Source: an uncultured Lachnospiraceae bacterium (GTDB lineage: Bacteria > Bacillota > Clostridia > Lachnospirales > Lachnospiraceae). From it: DNA of 64,000 nucleotides. Location: contig CAJUGD010000014.1 of the NCBI GenBank assembly GCA_910586205.1, positions 10,376-74,375 of the forward strand. The letters are read 5' to 3'. Within the stretch, counting starts at the first letter, position 1; each line of letters begins with the position of its first letter. Shown here one piece after another: positions 1-7,462 of this stretch. A program made the position numbers and the translations under genes. The notes under the pieces were generated by a model that ran no database searches, was not told where the DNA came from, and worked only from the letters and a program-made list of their open reading frames with translations.

Positions 1-115
1 TATACTAAGGAAGCTCCCTGATGGGAGCGTAGGTCATCACCCTGTCGGGTGGTGACAAAGTATACTAAGGAAGCTCCCTGATGGGAGCGTAGGTCATCAC
101 CCTGTCGGGTGGTGA
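1..115. repeat. 60-bp tandem repeat, two copies, each with two hairpins
   Basis: Positions 1-55 and 61-115 are identical over 55 bases; the copies are separated by 5 nt, giving a 60-bp period. Each copy holds two stem-loops: GCTCCC/GGGAGC around TGAT (13-28) and TCATCACCC/GGGTGGTGA around TGTC (34-55, one G-T pair). The array touches the window edge, so more copies may lie upstream. There is no T-run, so it is not a simple terminator. Function is unknown. Confidence 0.9.
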
Positions 116-169
116 TATGGTGTATTTGAGGGAAAATTGATAAAGCAGAAAAAAGGAGACAGCAAAGTC

Positions 170-1270
170 ATGGATATGCAGATGTTTGGCCGGATTTCGG
201 ATGCATTTGGACCCAGCGGATTTGAGGAGGATGTGGTTCGCACCATTGCCGGGTTTTGCCGGGAATTTGAGGTGGAAAATGATGCGATGAACAACCTTTA
301 TGTGAGAATGCCCGGGGCGGATAAGGAAAAGCCGGTGATTCAACTGGATGCTCATACGGATGAATGCGGGTTCATGGTGCAGGCCATTCATGAAAACGGG
401 GTTTTAGGGATTGTGATGCTGGGGGGATTTGTACTTACCAATATTCCGGCCCATACTGTGATGATACGAACCAGGAGCGGGAAAATGGTAAGGGGGATTA
501 TTACCTCCAAACCGGTTCATTTTATGAATGACAAGGAGAGGGCTTCCCAGGAGCTGGATATCGAGAAGATTTACGTGGATATCGGCGCAGTCAGCAAGAG
601 AGAGGTGGAGGAGGTATTTGGAGTTTCCATCGGGGATCCGATGATGCCGGAGGTAAGCTTTTCTTATGACGAGGAGCATGGGGTCTGCTTTGGCAAGGCG
701 TTTGACAACCGGGCAGGGTGTGCTTGTATTGTGGATACCATGAAACAGCTGTATAAGGAGCGGGAGCAGCTGGCGGTTCAGGTGGTTGGGGCTTTCGCGG
801 CTCAGGAGGAAGTGGGGATGCGGGGGGCCACAGTGACCGCTCAGGTGGTGAAGCCGGATCTGGCCATTGTGTTTGAGGGCTCTCCCTCAGATGATTTCTA
901 TTTCAGCGCAGCTCTGGCTCAGGGGCGGATGAAAAGCGGCGTGCAGATCCGGCGGCTGGATAAGAGCTATGTGTCCAATCCGGTATTTATGGAGTATGCC
1001 ATAAAACTGGCGAAAAAGTATGGGATTCCCTACCAGGAGACAGTGAGAAGGGGCGGAAGCACCAATGCAGGAAAGATCAGCCTTACAGGCAAAGCGGTTC
1101 CGGTGCTGGTGCTGGGAGTGCCCAGCCGCTATGTGCATACCCATTATAATTTCTGTGCAAAGAAGGATTTGGAGGCAGCCGCCGGTCTGGCGGCCCAGGT
1201 AATCCGGGAGCTGGATGGAGAGCATTTGCGCCATATCTGCAGGCAGGATGTGCTGGATTCGTGTTTGTAA
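170..1270 (+). CDS. M42 family metallopeptidase (aminopeptidase)
   Basis: A 366-residue cytosolic dinuclear-metal aminopeptidase of the M42 family, which trims N-terminal residues from peptides and forms large oligomers in characterised members. Motifs in order: DAHTDECGFMV near residue 60 (His and Asp ligands), FDNRAG near 178 (bridging Asp), EEVGMRGA near 213 (general base Glu plus metal Glu), and HTHYNF near 323 (last His ligand). The ATG at 170 is chosen because AAAGGAG lies 11 nt upstream; a TTG 11 codons earlier is less likely. It is followed 45 nt later by a class I amidotransferase-like hydrolase, suggesting a small peptide-scavenging operon. Substrate preference cannot be read from the sequence. 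Confidence 0.9.
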   Translation: MDMQMFGRISDAFGPSGFEEDVVRTIAGFCREFEVENDAMNNLYVRMPGADKEKPVIQLDAHTDECGFMVQAIHENGVLGIVMLGGFVLTNIPAHTVMIRTRSGKMVRGIITSKPVHFMNDKERASQELDIEKIYVDIGAVSKREVEEVFGVSIGDPMMPEVSFSYDEEHGVCFGKAFDNRAGCACIVDTMKQLYKEREQLAVQVVGAFAAQEEVGMRGATVTAQVVKPDLAIVFEGSPSDDFYFSAALAQGRMKSGVQIRRLDKSYVSNPVFMEYAIKLAKKYGIPYQETVRRGGSTNAGKISLTGKAVPVLVLGVPSRYVHTHYNFCAKKDLEAAAGLAAQVIRELDGEHLRHICRQDVLDSCL

Positions 1271-1315
1271 ATTGCTTTGGCGGGCAGAAATTTCAGGACG
1301 AAAGGAAATAGGGAA

Positions 1316-2065
1316 ATGAACAATCGGAGGAAACCGGTAATAGGGATCCTGGGGCTGACCAGAAAAACAGACCCAGGGCTGTTTATCAGCGGAGAGCATG
1401 TGTTTACGGGGAGCGCCAATGTGCGGGCGATTCAGGAAAACGGCGGGGTTCCGGTGCTGATTCCCGCGGCAGCGGCGGCAGCGGATGTGGAGGCGGCAGT
1501 GTCCTTTTGTGACGGGCTTTTGTTTCCCGGCGGGGAGGATATGACGCCCTGGTATTATGATGAGGAGCCCTTGCCGGTGATCGGGGTTTTCCGGCCGGAG
1601 ATTGATGACGCCTGGCTGAAGGCGGGAAGGTATGCCCTTAAGAAGCGGATTCCCATGCTGGGAATCTGCAAAGGCCATCAGACCTTAAATGTGCTGATGG
1701 GAGGGAGTCTGTACCAGGATTTGTCCCTTCAGGGCGGGGAACAGATTCAGCATTTGCAAAAGCTGAACCGGAGTTATCTGACGCACCATGTAAAGGTGGA
1801 GGGGGGAACCCGGCTGGCCGGGCTTTTCGGCGCCGGGAAGCTAAAGACCAATTCCATGCACCATCAGGCAGTGAAGAAGCTGGGAGAAGGGCTTACGATC
1901 TCTGCCCGGGCCTGTGACGGCACGGTGGAGGGAATTGAGGATGAGGAAGGACTGATTATGGGAGTCCAGTGGCATCCTGAGGATCTGGTGGATTCGGCTC
2001 CGGAGATGAATAAGCTGTTTGCGGATCTGGTGGAGCGGGCCTTGGGGCGGCAGAGAATGTGCTGA
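1316..2065 (+). CDS. Class I glutamine amidotransferase-like hydrolase (peptidase C26 / gamma-glutamyl hydrolase type)
   Basis: A 249-residue protein of the PuuD/peptidase C26 group, which hydrolyses gamma-glutamyl bonds as a stand-alone domain. The catalytic triad is visible: the nucleophile Cys in LGICKGHQ near residue 117, then MHHQ near 181 and GVQWHPE near 219 (His and Glu). LFPGGEDMTP is the typical oxyanion-strand region. No synthetase partner domain is fused. The start is ATG 1316, behind AAAGGAAATAGGG. It lies 45 nt after the M42 peptidase and is probably co-transcribed. The substrate (gamma-Glu-GABA, other gamma-glutamyl amides or peptides) is unknown. Confidence 0.85.
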   Translation: MNNRRKPVIGILGLTRKTDPGLFISGEHVFTGSANVRAIQENGGVPVLIPAAAAAADVEAAVSFCDGLLFPGGEDMTPWYYDEEPLPVIGVFRPEIDDAWLKAGRYALKKRIPMLGICKGHQTLNVLMGGSLYQDLSLQGGEQIQHLQKLNRSYLTHHVKVEGGTRLAGLFGAGKLKTNSMHHQAVKKLGEGLTISARACDGTVEGIEDEEGLIMGVQWHPEDLVDSAPEMNKLFADLVERALGRQRMC

Positions 2066-2181
2066 CAAACCCCTAAGACGCAGAGCTTTAACCAAAGAGT
2101 ACGCCCTGGAGAAAGGGGAGGAAGGAGATCTGGTCTGGAACAAATTGGAAGCACAGAGAAGCCTGAAAAAGAAAATTAAAC

Positions 2182-2210
2182 TTTCCTAACCTAGAAATCT
2201 ATGCTACAAT
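2182..2210 (+). promoter_or_regulatory. Candidate extended -10 promoter of the chemoreceptor gene
   Basis: TACAAT at 2205-2210 is preceded by TGC (extended -10). The -35 (TTTCCT, 2182-2187, 17-nt spacer) is weak. No sigma-28 box was found here. Confidence 0.45.
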
Positions 2211-2225
2211 AGCAAAACAGGAATA

Positions 2226-2271
2226 ATACCCTCAGCGGACAAAAGGATCTTCCCTTCTCCACTGGGGGTAT
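2226..2271 (+). promoter_or_regulatory. Stem-loop in the chemoreceptor mRNA leader
   Basis: ATACCCTCAGCGGA (2226-2239) pairs with TCCACTGGGGGTAT (2258-2271) at 12 of 14 positions around an 18-nt loop. There is no T-run after it, so it looks more like a leader structure than a terminator. It lies between the candidate promoter and the ribosome-binding site. Confidence 0.45.
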
Positions 2272-2311
2272 ATAAAATAATAATACTTTTGAAAATCAAG
2301 GGAGATTTAGG

Positions 2312-3988
2312 ATGGAAGGAATTCATATGCCGGAAGGTGGAAAAAAAGGAAAATATAAAAGGATCGGTGTGAAGATCGGCACTGTTGTGATGGTGATGCA
2401 GGTGGTTTCGATTCTGCTGGTGACAATGATCTGTATTTTCACATACAATTCACTGATTACAAAGATGCAGACAGTCCGCTGCACCAATGGTACGAATATG
2501 CTGGCCTATCTGCTTGAGCAGGCATCGGATGAAGATGATAGGAATCAGATTTTGGATGGTTTAAAGAGCCGCATGGGTTGTGAATTTACTATTTTTGAAG
2601 GGGATACCCGGGCCTACACGACAGTGACTCAAAACGGCCAGCGGATGGTAGGAACAAGATTGTCTTCTGATTTGAACAGGATTGTGCTGCAGCAGGGCAA
2701 GTCTTATGTGGGAAAAGCAGACATCGATGGAGAGAGCTATCTGTGTTCCTATGTTCCTACAAAGGGGGCTGACGGAAAGGTTAATGGATTGATCTTTTCC
2801 GGTATTTCCAGGAAAGAGGCCAGGGAGGAGGTTGTGAATGTCGTAGCATTGGCTGCTGTGTCAGGTGCCATTACCATAGTTTTGTGTATGATAATTCTGA
2901 CGGCTTACATAAAGAAGCGGGTTTCTGAACCTTTAGGTGAGATTACCAGAATAGCCGGACAGTTGGAGAAGGGTGAGCTGGGTCTGGATAATAAGGAAGA
3001 ACTTCGTGTGAATGTTTCCTCCAATGACGAGATTGGCATGCTGGGGCAGATGTTTGAGGATACGATTCACCGGCTGCGTTCTTATATCGGTGAGATTTCC
3101 AGTGTGCTGCTTTCCATGGCAGAAGGAGATCTGACCCGGAGCGCTACCCAGGATTATATGGGAGATTTCCAGTCCATCAAAAAGTCCTTAGATGGTATCC
3201 AGAAAGCGTTTAACAATGCCATGGGACAGATTACCAACAGCGCCAATCAGGTATCTTCCGGGGCAGAGCAGGTGTCCAGCAGTGCGCAGGCTTTGGCCCA
3301 GGGAGCTACAGAGCAGGCCAGCTCCGTTGAGGAGATTTCCGCTACTATGACGGATATCTCTGAGAATGCCAGACAGACCTCCGCAGCGGCTGATCAGGCA
3401 GGGGAATATGTCAATCAGGCAGGTTCCCACTTAGGAGTCAGCATAGGTTTTGTCAAGGAATTGAATGAGGCCATGGAAAATATCTCCGGTTCCTCAAAAA
3501 AGATTGGTACAATCATTGCCACCATTGAGGACATTGCCTTTCAGATCAATATTCTTGCTTTGAATGCTGCTGTGGAGGCGGCCCGGGCAGGTACTGCAGG
3601 GAAAGGCTTTGCCGTGGTGGCGGATGAGGTAAGCAACTTAGCCTCCAAGTCAGACGAGGCGGCCAAGGCTACCAAGAAGCTGATTGAGACTTCTATTGCT
3701 GCAGTTACCGAGGGCGGAGAGATTGTGAACAAGGTGACAGAGGCTTTGAATCAGACCAGCCAGAGCGCAGGCCATGTGACAACTCAGATGGCGATTGTGG
3801 TGGAGGCTGTAGGGAAGCAGACAGCAGCTATTTCCCAGGTTACAGATGGGATTGATCAGATATCCTCTGTGGTTCAGACTAACTCTGCCACCAGCGAGCA
3901 GTGTGCCGCTGCCAGTGAGGAGCTGTCCTCCCAGGCTAATCTGCTTAAGAATCTAATGCGCTCCTTTAAGCTTAAAGATGTGCGCTGA
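2312..3988 (+). CDS. Methyl-accepting chemotaxis protein
   Basis: A 558-residue transmembrane chemoreceptor. Order: cytoplasmic N-terminus, TM1 about residues 22-45, an extracellular single-Cache-like sensor of about 130 residues, TM2 about 183-205 (VVALAAVSGAITIVLCMI), HAMP to about 260, then a long coiled-coil signalling domain. The CheA/CheW-contacting tip reads EDIAFQINILALNAAVEAAR near residue 405, nearly the family consensus. The ligand is unknown. ATG 2330 is an alternative start. It shares strand with, but is about 9 kb from, the fla/che operon and is separated from it by unrelated genes, so it is probably an independent unit. Confidence 0.93.
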   Translation: MEGIHMPEGGKKGKYKRIGVKIGTVVMVMQVVSILLVTMICIFTYNSLITKMQTVRCTNGTNMLAYLLEQASDEDDRNQILDGLKSRMGCEFTIFEGDTRAYTTVTQNGQRMVGTRLSSDLNRIVLQQGKSYVGKADIDGESYLCSYVPTKGADGKVNGLIFSGISRKEAREEVVNVVALAAVSGAITIVLCMIILTAYIKKRVSEPLGEITRIAGQLEKGELGLDNKEELRVNVSSNDEIGMLGQMFEDTIHRLRSYIGEISSVLLSMAEGDLTRSATQDYMGDFQSIKKSLDGIQKAFNNAMGQITNSANQVSSGAEQVSSSAQALAQGATEQASSVEEISATMTDISENARQTSAAADQAGEYVNQAGSHLGVSIGFVKELNEAMENISGSSKKIGTIIATIEDIAFQINILALNAAVEAARAGTAGKGFAVVADEVSNLASKSDEAAKATKKLIETSIAAVTEGGEIVNKVTEALNQTSQSAGHVTTQMAIVVEAVGKQTAAISQVTDGIDQISSVVQTNSATSEQCAAASEELSSQANLLKNLMRSFKLKDVR

Positions 3989-4002
3989 GGTTTCTTTCAC
4001 AG

Positions 4003-4224
4003 AGTATCGGTGAAGGCGGCGAGAAGCAGCGGATTTCCATCGCAAGGGCGATGCTGAAGGACGCATCCATTGTTATGGACAAGGCGACCGCCAATGTAGA
4101 CCCGGAGAACGAGAACCGTATTGTCCAGAAAGGAAAGCATGAGGAACTGATCGGGCAGAAAGGCATTTATCATGACTTTGTGCTTGGAAGGAAAGAGGCC
4201 ATCGGCTGGAAGCGGGAGGCATAA
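4003..4224 (+). pseudogene. Remnant of an ABC exporter ATPase (internally deleted)
   Basis: An open stretch of 73 codons with no start, ending in TAA, reads as the back half of an ABC ATPase. GEGGEKQRISIARAML is the signature motif and helix, and SIVMDKATANVDPE is the Walker B/D-loop region, followed directly by RIVQKGKHEELIGQKGIYHDF, the extreme C-terminus of MDR-type exporters. The segment that should lie between, including the H-loop histidine, is missing (about 35 residues expected from the family), as are Walker A and the membrane domain. The catalytic Glu after Walker B is Lys. It begins about 15 nt after the chemoreceptor stop, so a deletion junction probably lies near 3990-4003. Confidence 0.85.
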
Positions 4225-4248
4225 ATTGTTCTCCGGAAGAGGTGTGTA

Positions 4249-5223
4249 ATGGATAACAGGGAAACAAAGACCAAAAAGGACTGCTGTGCTATGTGCGGGG
4301 AAACGAAAACAGTCCCGGCCTATGAGCCGGAGATATATAAATTCCGGAATGGGCGGGGTGACGCAGTTATCACTTCATATAACGTATTTCCGGGGATTGA
4401 ACTTGCGTTTTATTCCGTACATATGGACAGCTTCTTTTGGGGGGAGGGGGAAAACGGGGATTTCATGGAAATATGCCACTGCAGGAAAGGGCGCATGGAG
4501 CAGGAGCGGGAAAATGGAAGCGTTTATATCATGCCGGGGGATCTGTCCGTTATAACTAGGGGGCAGCGTTCCTGCAGGTACAGCTTCCCGTTGTGCCATT
4601 ATCATGGGATTTCCATCAATATCGATACCAATGCCGCTCCGGAATGCCTTTCCTGTTTTTTGGAGGATGTGAACGTCCGCCCGAAAGAACTGGCAGGAAG
4701 GCTGTGCGGAAAAGAAAATTGTTTTGTTATCCGTTCGCAGGATTATATCGAGCATATTTTTTCTGAGCTGTATCGGATGCCGGAGAGCTGCAGAAAGGGT
4801 TATTTTAAAGTCAAGATCCTGGAGCTGCTTTTAGTTCTGGGCAGCATTGACCCGGCGGGAAACCGTGCACCCTCCCTTTCTCTGTCAAGGCTGCAGACAG
4901 ACCTTGCAAAAGAAGCTGCCGCCTACCTTGCGGAAAATTTAGACAGGAAAGTCACAGTGGCTGAGATGTCCGACAGGTTCCATGTGTCACAGACACATCT
5001 TCAAAATGCGTTCAAAGGGGTGTACGGAGTCCCGGTAAGCTCTTATATCCGAATTTTAAAAATGCAGTCCGCAGCCCTGCGGCTGATCCATACGGATACC
5101 GCAGTATTGGAAATCGCCGCTGAATTTGGGTACAGCAATGCAGGAAAATTTGCTTCCGCATTTCACAGGATCATGGGGGAAACTCCGGGTGAATACCGGA
5201 AAATACACGGCGGATTAAAATAA
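4249..5223 (+). CDS. AraC family transcriptional regulator
   Basis: A 324-residue regulator. The C-terminal ~100 residues form the double helix-turn-helix of AraC/XylS: VTVAEMSDRFHVSQTHLQNAF is the first motif region and VLEIAAEFGYSNAGKFASAF the second, ending in the typical GETPGEYRK. The N-terminal ~200 residues are a cupin-like sensor domain carrying several Cys and His residues (CCAMCGE at the start), so a metal-related or redox signal is possible but unproven. Start ATG 4249 follows GAAGAGGTG. In gut Firmicutes such regulators often precede paired ABC exporter genes; the ATPase remnant just upstream fits a broken version of that arrangement. Confidence 0.88.
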   Translation: MDNRETKTKKDCCAMCGETKTVPAYEPEIYKFRNGRGDAVITSYNVFPGIELAFYSVHMDSFFWGEGENGDFMEICHCRKGRMEQERENGSVYIMPGDLSVITRGQRSCRYSFPLCHYHGISINIDTNAAPECLSCFLEDVNVRPKELAGRLCGKENCFVIRSQDYIEHIFSELYRMPESCRKGYFKVKILELLLVLGSIDPAGNRAPSLSLSRLQTDLAKEAAAYLAENLDRKVTVAEMSDRFHVSQTHLQNAFKGVYGVPVSSYIRILKMQSAALRLIHTDTAVLEIAAEFGYSNAGKFASAFHRIMGETPGEYRKIHGGLK

Positions 5224-5333
5224 CGGCAGGCTCACTGCTTCAAGGCGGCGCGCTTTAAGGAGTGTTGCTTTGGAGCATTTTTCTGTTCCTGTGGAGCGGA
5301 AATGTGGAAAAATATATGCTATTATTGTTATGA

Positions 5334-5357
5334 GCCTTGCGAAAGGCGTTTATTTTT
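5334..5357 (+). terminator. Candidate terminator after the AraC gene
   Basis: GCCTT-GCGA-AAGGC (5334-5347) forms a 5-bp stem with a GCGA loop and is followed by GTTTATTTTT. The stem is short, so efficiency is uncertain. Confidence 0.5.
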
Positions 5358-5364
5358 AAATGTG

Positions 5365-5382
5365 AGTTAGTTAATACTAACT
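5365..5382 (+). promoter_or_regulatory. Palindromic operator, DtxR/IdeR-like, before the DUF2325 gene
   Basis: AGTTAGT-TAAT-ACTAACT is a perfect 7-bp inverted repeat, 20 nt before the start codon at 5402. The same half-sites recur at 6437-6452, and a related box lies upstream of the divergent DtxR-family gene. The inferred role is iron- or manganese-dependent repression. Confidence 0.65.
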
Positions 5383-5401
5383 AGGAAGGAGATGAAGCGG
5401 A

Positions 5402-5704
5402 ATGAGCGTGGTAATCATAGGCGGGAATGAATGCATGGCCCGCCAATATAAAGAACTGTGCGGAAAGTACCAGTGTAAAGCAAAGGTATATCCGAAGATG
5501 GCAAACGGCCTGAGGGATATCGGCACGCCGGATCTGCTCGTCCTGTTTACGGACACGGTTTCCCATAATATGGTACGAAGCGCATTGGATCAGACAAAAG
5601 GGAAACGGGTGAGGACAGTCCGCTCCCATACAAGTTCCATGAATGCACTCAGGGGAATCCTGAAAAAACATATGGCGGAAAGCAGGGAGGGCGTTTATGT
5701 CTGA
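5402..5704 (+). CDS. DUF2325 family protein
   Basis: A 100-residue protein with a Rossmann-like start (MSVVIIGGNECMARQYKEL) and the pattern of DUF2325: a short glycine-rich first strand, a middle LLVLFTDTVSHNM strand-loop that in this family is followed by conserved Ser/His positions, and a basic C-terminal half. No biochemical function is established for the family. Start ATG 5402 follows AGGAAGGAGATG. It overlaps the next gene by 8 bp and is preceded by a metalloregulator-type operator, so it belongs to a metal-regulated operon. Confidence 0.75.
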   Translation: MSVVIIGGNECMARQYKELCGKYQCKAKVYPKMANGLRDIGTPDLLVLFTDTVSHNMVRSALDQTKGKRVRTVRSHTSSMNALRGILKKHMAESREGVYV

Positions 5705-6248
5705 GGAAATTTTTATCCGGCACTGCTCACCTACGCTGGCGGGGATAAAAACGGCAAATTTATTTTCCTGCCGTTTTGTGGATGAAAACGAAATGAGGAA
5801 CAGCATCCGCAGCCTGAACGGGATTCTTGTAAAAAAGGGTGTAAGGGTTCTGCCTCTTAGGTACCGTGACGGCTGTGCGCTTATTTATGCATACCGTCCG
5901 TCAAAACTGATGCAGGACTTGCAGCGGGCTGATGCCGGCAGTCTGTTAAAGGAATGTGGATACGCTTCCGAAGTGCCGGAACGGTGCATTGTCCACCTGA
6001 TGCGGCGTCTGGCGGACGGCGGGGAGTTTCCCCATGAGATCGGGCTGTTCCTTGGATACCCGCCGGAGGATGTCTGCGGCTTTATCGAAAATAAGGCGGA
6101 AGGATATAAATGTGCAGGGGGATGGAAGGTTTACGGGGATGAGGAACAGGCGAGGAAGACCTTTGCAAAGTACAGGAAATGCACGTCAGTCTACTGTGCG
6201 CTGTTTGCACAGGGAAGGTCTATGGAATGGCTCACAGTAGCCGTTTGA
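5697..6248 (+). CDS. DUF3793 family protein
   Basis: A 183-residue protein matching the DUF3793 pattern: an N-terminal HCSPTLAGIKTANLFSC block with conserved Cys and Lys, VLPLRYRDGCALIYAYRP in the middle, then HEIGLFLGYPPEDVCGFIE and a Cys-rich C-terminal part (YKCAGGWKVYG, CTSVYC). The function is unknown. In Clostridia it commonly sits beside flavodoxin, DUF2325 and DtxR genes, as here, suggesting a role in iron or redox homeostasis. It overlaps the DUF2325 gene by 8 bp and is translationally coupled. A truncated flavodoxin gene follows 42 bp later. Confidence 0.8.
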   Translation: MSEEIFIRHCSPTLAGIKTANLFSCRFVDENEMRNSIRSLNGILVKKGVRVLPLRYRDGCALIYAYRPSKLMQDLQRADAGSLLKECGYASEVPERCIVHLMRRLADGGEFPHEIGLFLGYPPEDVCGFIENKAEGYKCAGGWKVYGDEEQARKTFAKYRKCTSVYCALFAQGRSMEWLTVAV

Positions 6249-6290
6249 TATAGAATATATTTTTCGGAAAGCAAGGAAGGAATACATATC

Positions 6291-6428
6291 ATGAGTAAAA
6301 TAGAGGTAGTTTATTGGAGCGGCACAGGAAATACGCAGGCCATGGCGGAGGCGGTCCTGGCAGGCGCAAAGGGAAGCGGGGGCGGAGGTATTGGAATTAC
6401 AGCGTTTGCCTTTACCGGCATTTTTTAG
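6291..6428 (+). pseudogene. Truncated flavodoxin (N-terminal stub)
   Basis: An ATG at 6291 behind GCAAGGAAGG opens a 45-codon frame. The first ~25 residues are a clear flavodoxin N-terminus: KIEVVYWSGTGNTQAMAEAV, in which SGTGNT is the FMN phosphate-binding loop. After a glycine-rich stretch (GSGGGGIGI) the similarity stops and the frame ends at TAG 6426. A flavodoxin normally has about 140 residues, so the flavin-binding loops after strand 1 are missing. The operator-like palindrome follows only 9 bp later, consistent with a deletion that joined the stub to the next promoter. Confidence 0.8.
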
Positions 6429-6436
6429 AGATATGA

Positions 6437-6452
6437 GTTAGTTTGTACTAAC
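6437..6452 (+). promoter_or_regulatory. Second DtxR/IdeR-like palindromic operator
   Basis: GTTAGT-TTGT-ACTAAC carries the same 6-bp half-sites and 4-nt spacing as 5366-5381. It stands 31 bp before the HMA stub. Confidence 0.65.
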
Positions 6453-6482
6453 CAAGATCGGACGAAAAAAGAAGGGCGTCTT

Positions 6483-6530
6483 ATGGTAAATATAACAGTA
6501 GGCATAGAAGGGATGGCCTGCAGTGTGTGA
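6483..6530 (+). pseudogene. Stub of a heavy-metal-associated (HMA) domain protein
   Basis: ATG 6483 opens 15 codons, MVNITVGIEGMACSV, then TGA. This is the first strand and metal-loop start of an HMA/copper-chaperone domain (consensus GMxCxxC), cut before the second Cys. The stop lies directly against the stop of the convergent DtxR gene (6531). An intact protein would have about 65-70 residues or more. It is too short to be a functional HMA protein. Confidence 0.65.
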
Positions 6531-6938
6531 TTATTTGCTTCTGGGCTTGTCGGTTTTCAGGAGGGACAGGATACATTTTTTCATGGCTTCGTAGCTTTCC
6601 GGTGTAATGTCATGTTCCATTTTACAGGCATCGCTGGCGGCAATTTGTGGATCGACCCCCAGATGGACCAGCCAGTCCGTCAGCAGGGTATGGCGTTCAT
6701 AGATGTTCTCAGCCAGTTTTCGTCCCTCGTTTGTCAGGAGAATATACCCTTCCTCTGACACGGTGATGTACTTGTGTGTTTTCAGGTTTTTCATGGCAAC
6801 GCTTACGCTGGGTTTTGAGAAATTCAGCTCATTTGCCACGTCAATGGAACGAACGGCGGGAAGACGCCTGTTCAGGATGAGGATTGTTTCGAGATAATCT
6901 TCAATAGATTCTTCAGATTTGTGACGGATGTAATTCAT
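6531..6938 (-). CDS. DtxR/MntR family metal-dependent repressor
   Basis: A 135-residue repressor. The N-terminal winged helix includes SIEDYLETIL and VANELNFSKPSVSVAMKNL (recognition helix), then the wing YITVSEEGYILLTNEG. The metal-binding and dimerisation helices follow: RHTLLTDWLVHLGVDPQIAASDACKMEHDI, which has Cys, Glu and His at the expected ligand positions. It ends after the dimerisation domain, without the C-terminal SH3-like domain, as in MntR-type members. It probably binds Fe(II) or Mn(II). ATG 6938 has GGAGG 11 nt upstream. The three palindromes at 5365, 6437 and 6981 are its likely targets. Confidence 0.87.
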   Translation of the reverse strand: MNYIRHKSEESIEDYLETILILNRRLPAVRSIDVANELNFSKPSVSVAMKNLKTHKYITVSEEGYILLTNEGRKLAENIYERHTLLTDWLVHLGVDPQIAASDACKMEHDITPESYEAMKKCILSLLKTDKPRSK

Positions 6939-6980
6939 CAGATGTCAGGCCTCCTTTCAGGCTATGCTGATTTATTCTGG

Positions 6981-6994
6981 TAAGGTTATCCTAA
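6981..6994 (-). promoter_or_regulatory. DtxR-type box upstream of the repressor gene
   Basis: Read on the minus strand this is TTAGG-ATAA-CCTTA, close to the TTAGG/CCTAA half-sites known for DtxR/IdeR repressors. It lies 43-56 bp upstream of the repressor start codon, suggesting autoregulation. Confidence 0.5.
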
Positions 6995-7311
6995 CACTTT
7001 AGATGGAATTTTTCAAGCGATTGGCCAGATTAGCGGCAGCTTGTTATCTGAATAATAATTGATGCCCGTCCTGATGATGAATAGATATAGAAGCATTGTT
7101 GAAAAGTCAATGTACGCAGATGCGCCTGTAAACAGAAACACAGAATGTCTTAACATGGAAAAAGGATCTGCATCCGGAAAGCGGCCCCCTTGAAATGGTA
7201 AACTTGAAATGTCCCTGAATACAGGCAGGGTGCAGAGCAAGGCTGATTGCGGGATTCGGGGCGGAATACTTTATGGCTAAAGATAGATTTTTCATGACAT
7301 AAAGGATTTAA
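6995..7311. other. Noncoding stretch with nothing recognised
   Basis: No convincing gene is seen: the short open frames here lack ribosome-binding sites and coding character. No strong hairpin or repeat was seen in this part. Confidence 0.5.
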
Positions 7312-7341
7312 TTGACATTTTGATAGGATGTTTGATATACT
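7312..7341 (+). promoter_or_regulatory. Strong sigma-A-type promoter
   Basis: TTGACA (7312-7317), an 18-nt spacer and TATACT (7336-7341). The expected start site lies near 7348, inside the following hairpin. Confidence 0.75.
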
Positions 7342-7343
7342 AT

Positions 7344-7400
7344 CCACACAGCATTCACGGCTGGATCTCATCTGTGAGCTGTGTGGGTTTTCTATAATTT
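7344..7400 (+). ncRNA. Terminator-like hairpin directly after the promoter (attenuator or very short RNA)
   Basis: CCACACAGC (7344-7352) pairs perfectly with GCTGTGTGG (7378-7386). An inner TCAC/GTGA stem extends it, and it is followed by GTTTTCTATAATTTTTG. A second hairpin, GCAGCG-GTT-CGCTGC, lies just beyond (about 7405-7419). Transcription from 7312 would enter an intrinsic-terminator-like structure within about 50 nt. Confidence 0.45.
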
Positions 7401-7462
7401 TTGTTGCAGCGGTTCGCTGCAGATTTCAGTGATTAAAGGGTTGCCTTTAGCCGGAGAATCAA

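Noticed and set aside
1..115. CRISPR array
   Set aside because: Only two copies separated by 5 nt, no spacers of usual length, and no cas genes in the window.
887..1678. Minus-strand open frame of 263 codons
   Set aside because: Spans two well-supported plus-strand genes and their gap; the composition is that of a shadow frame.
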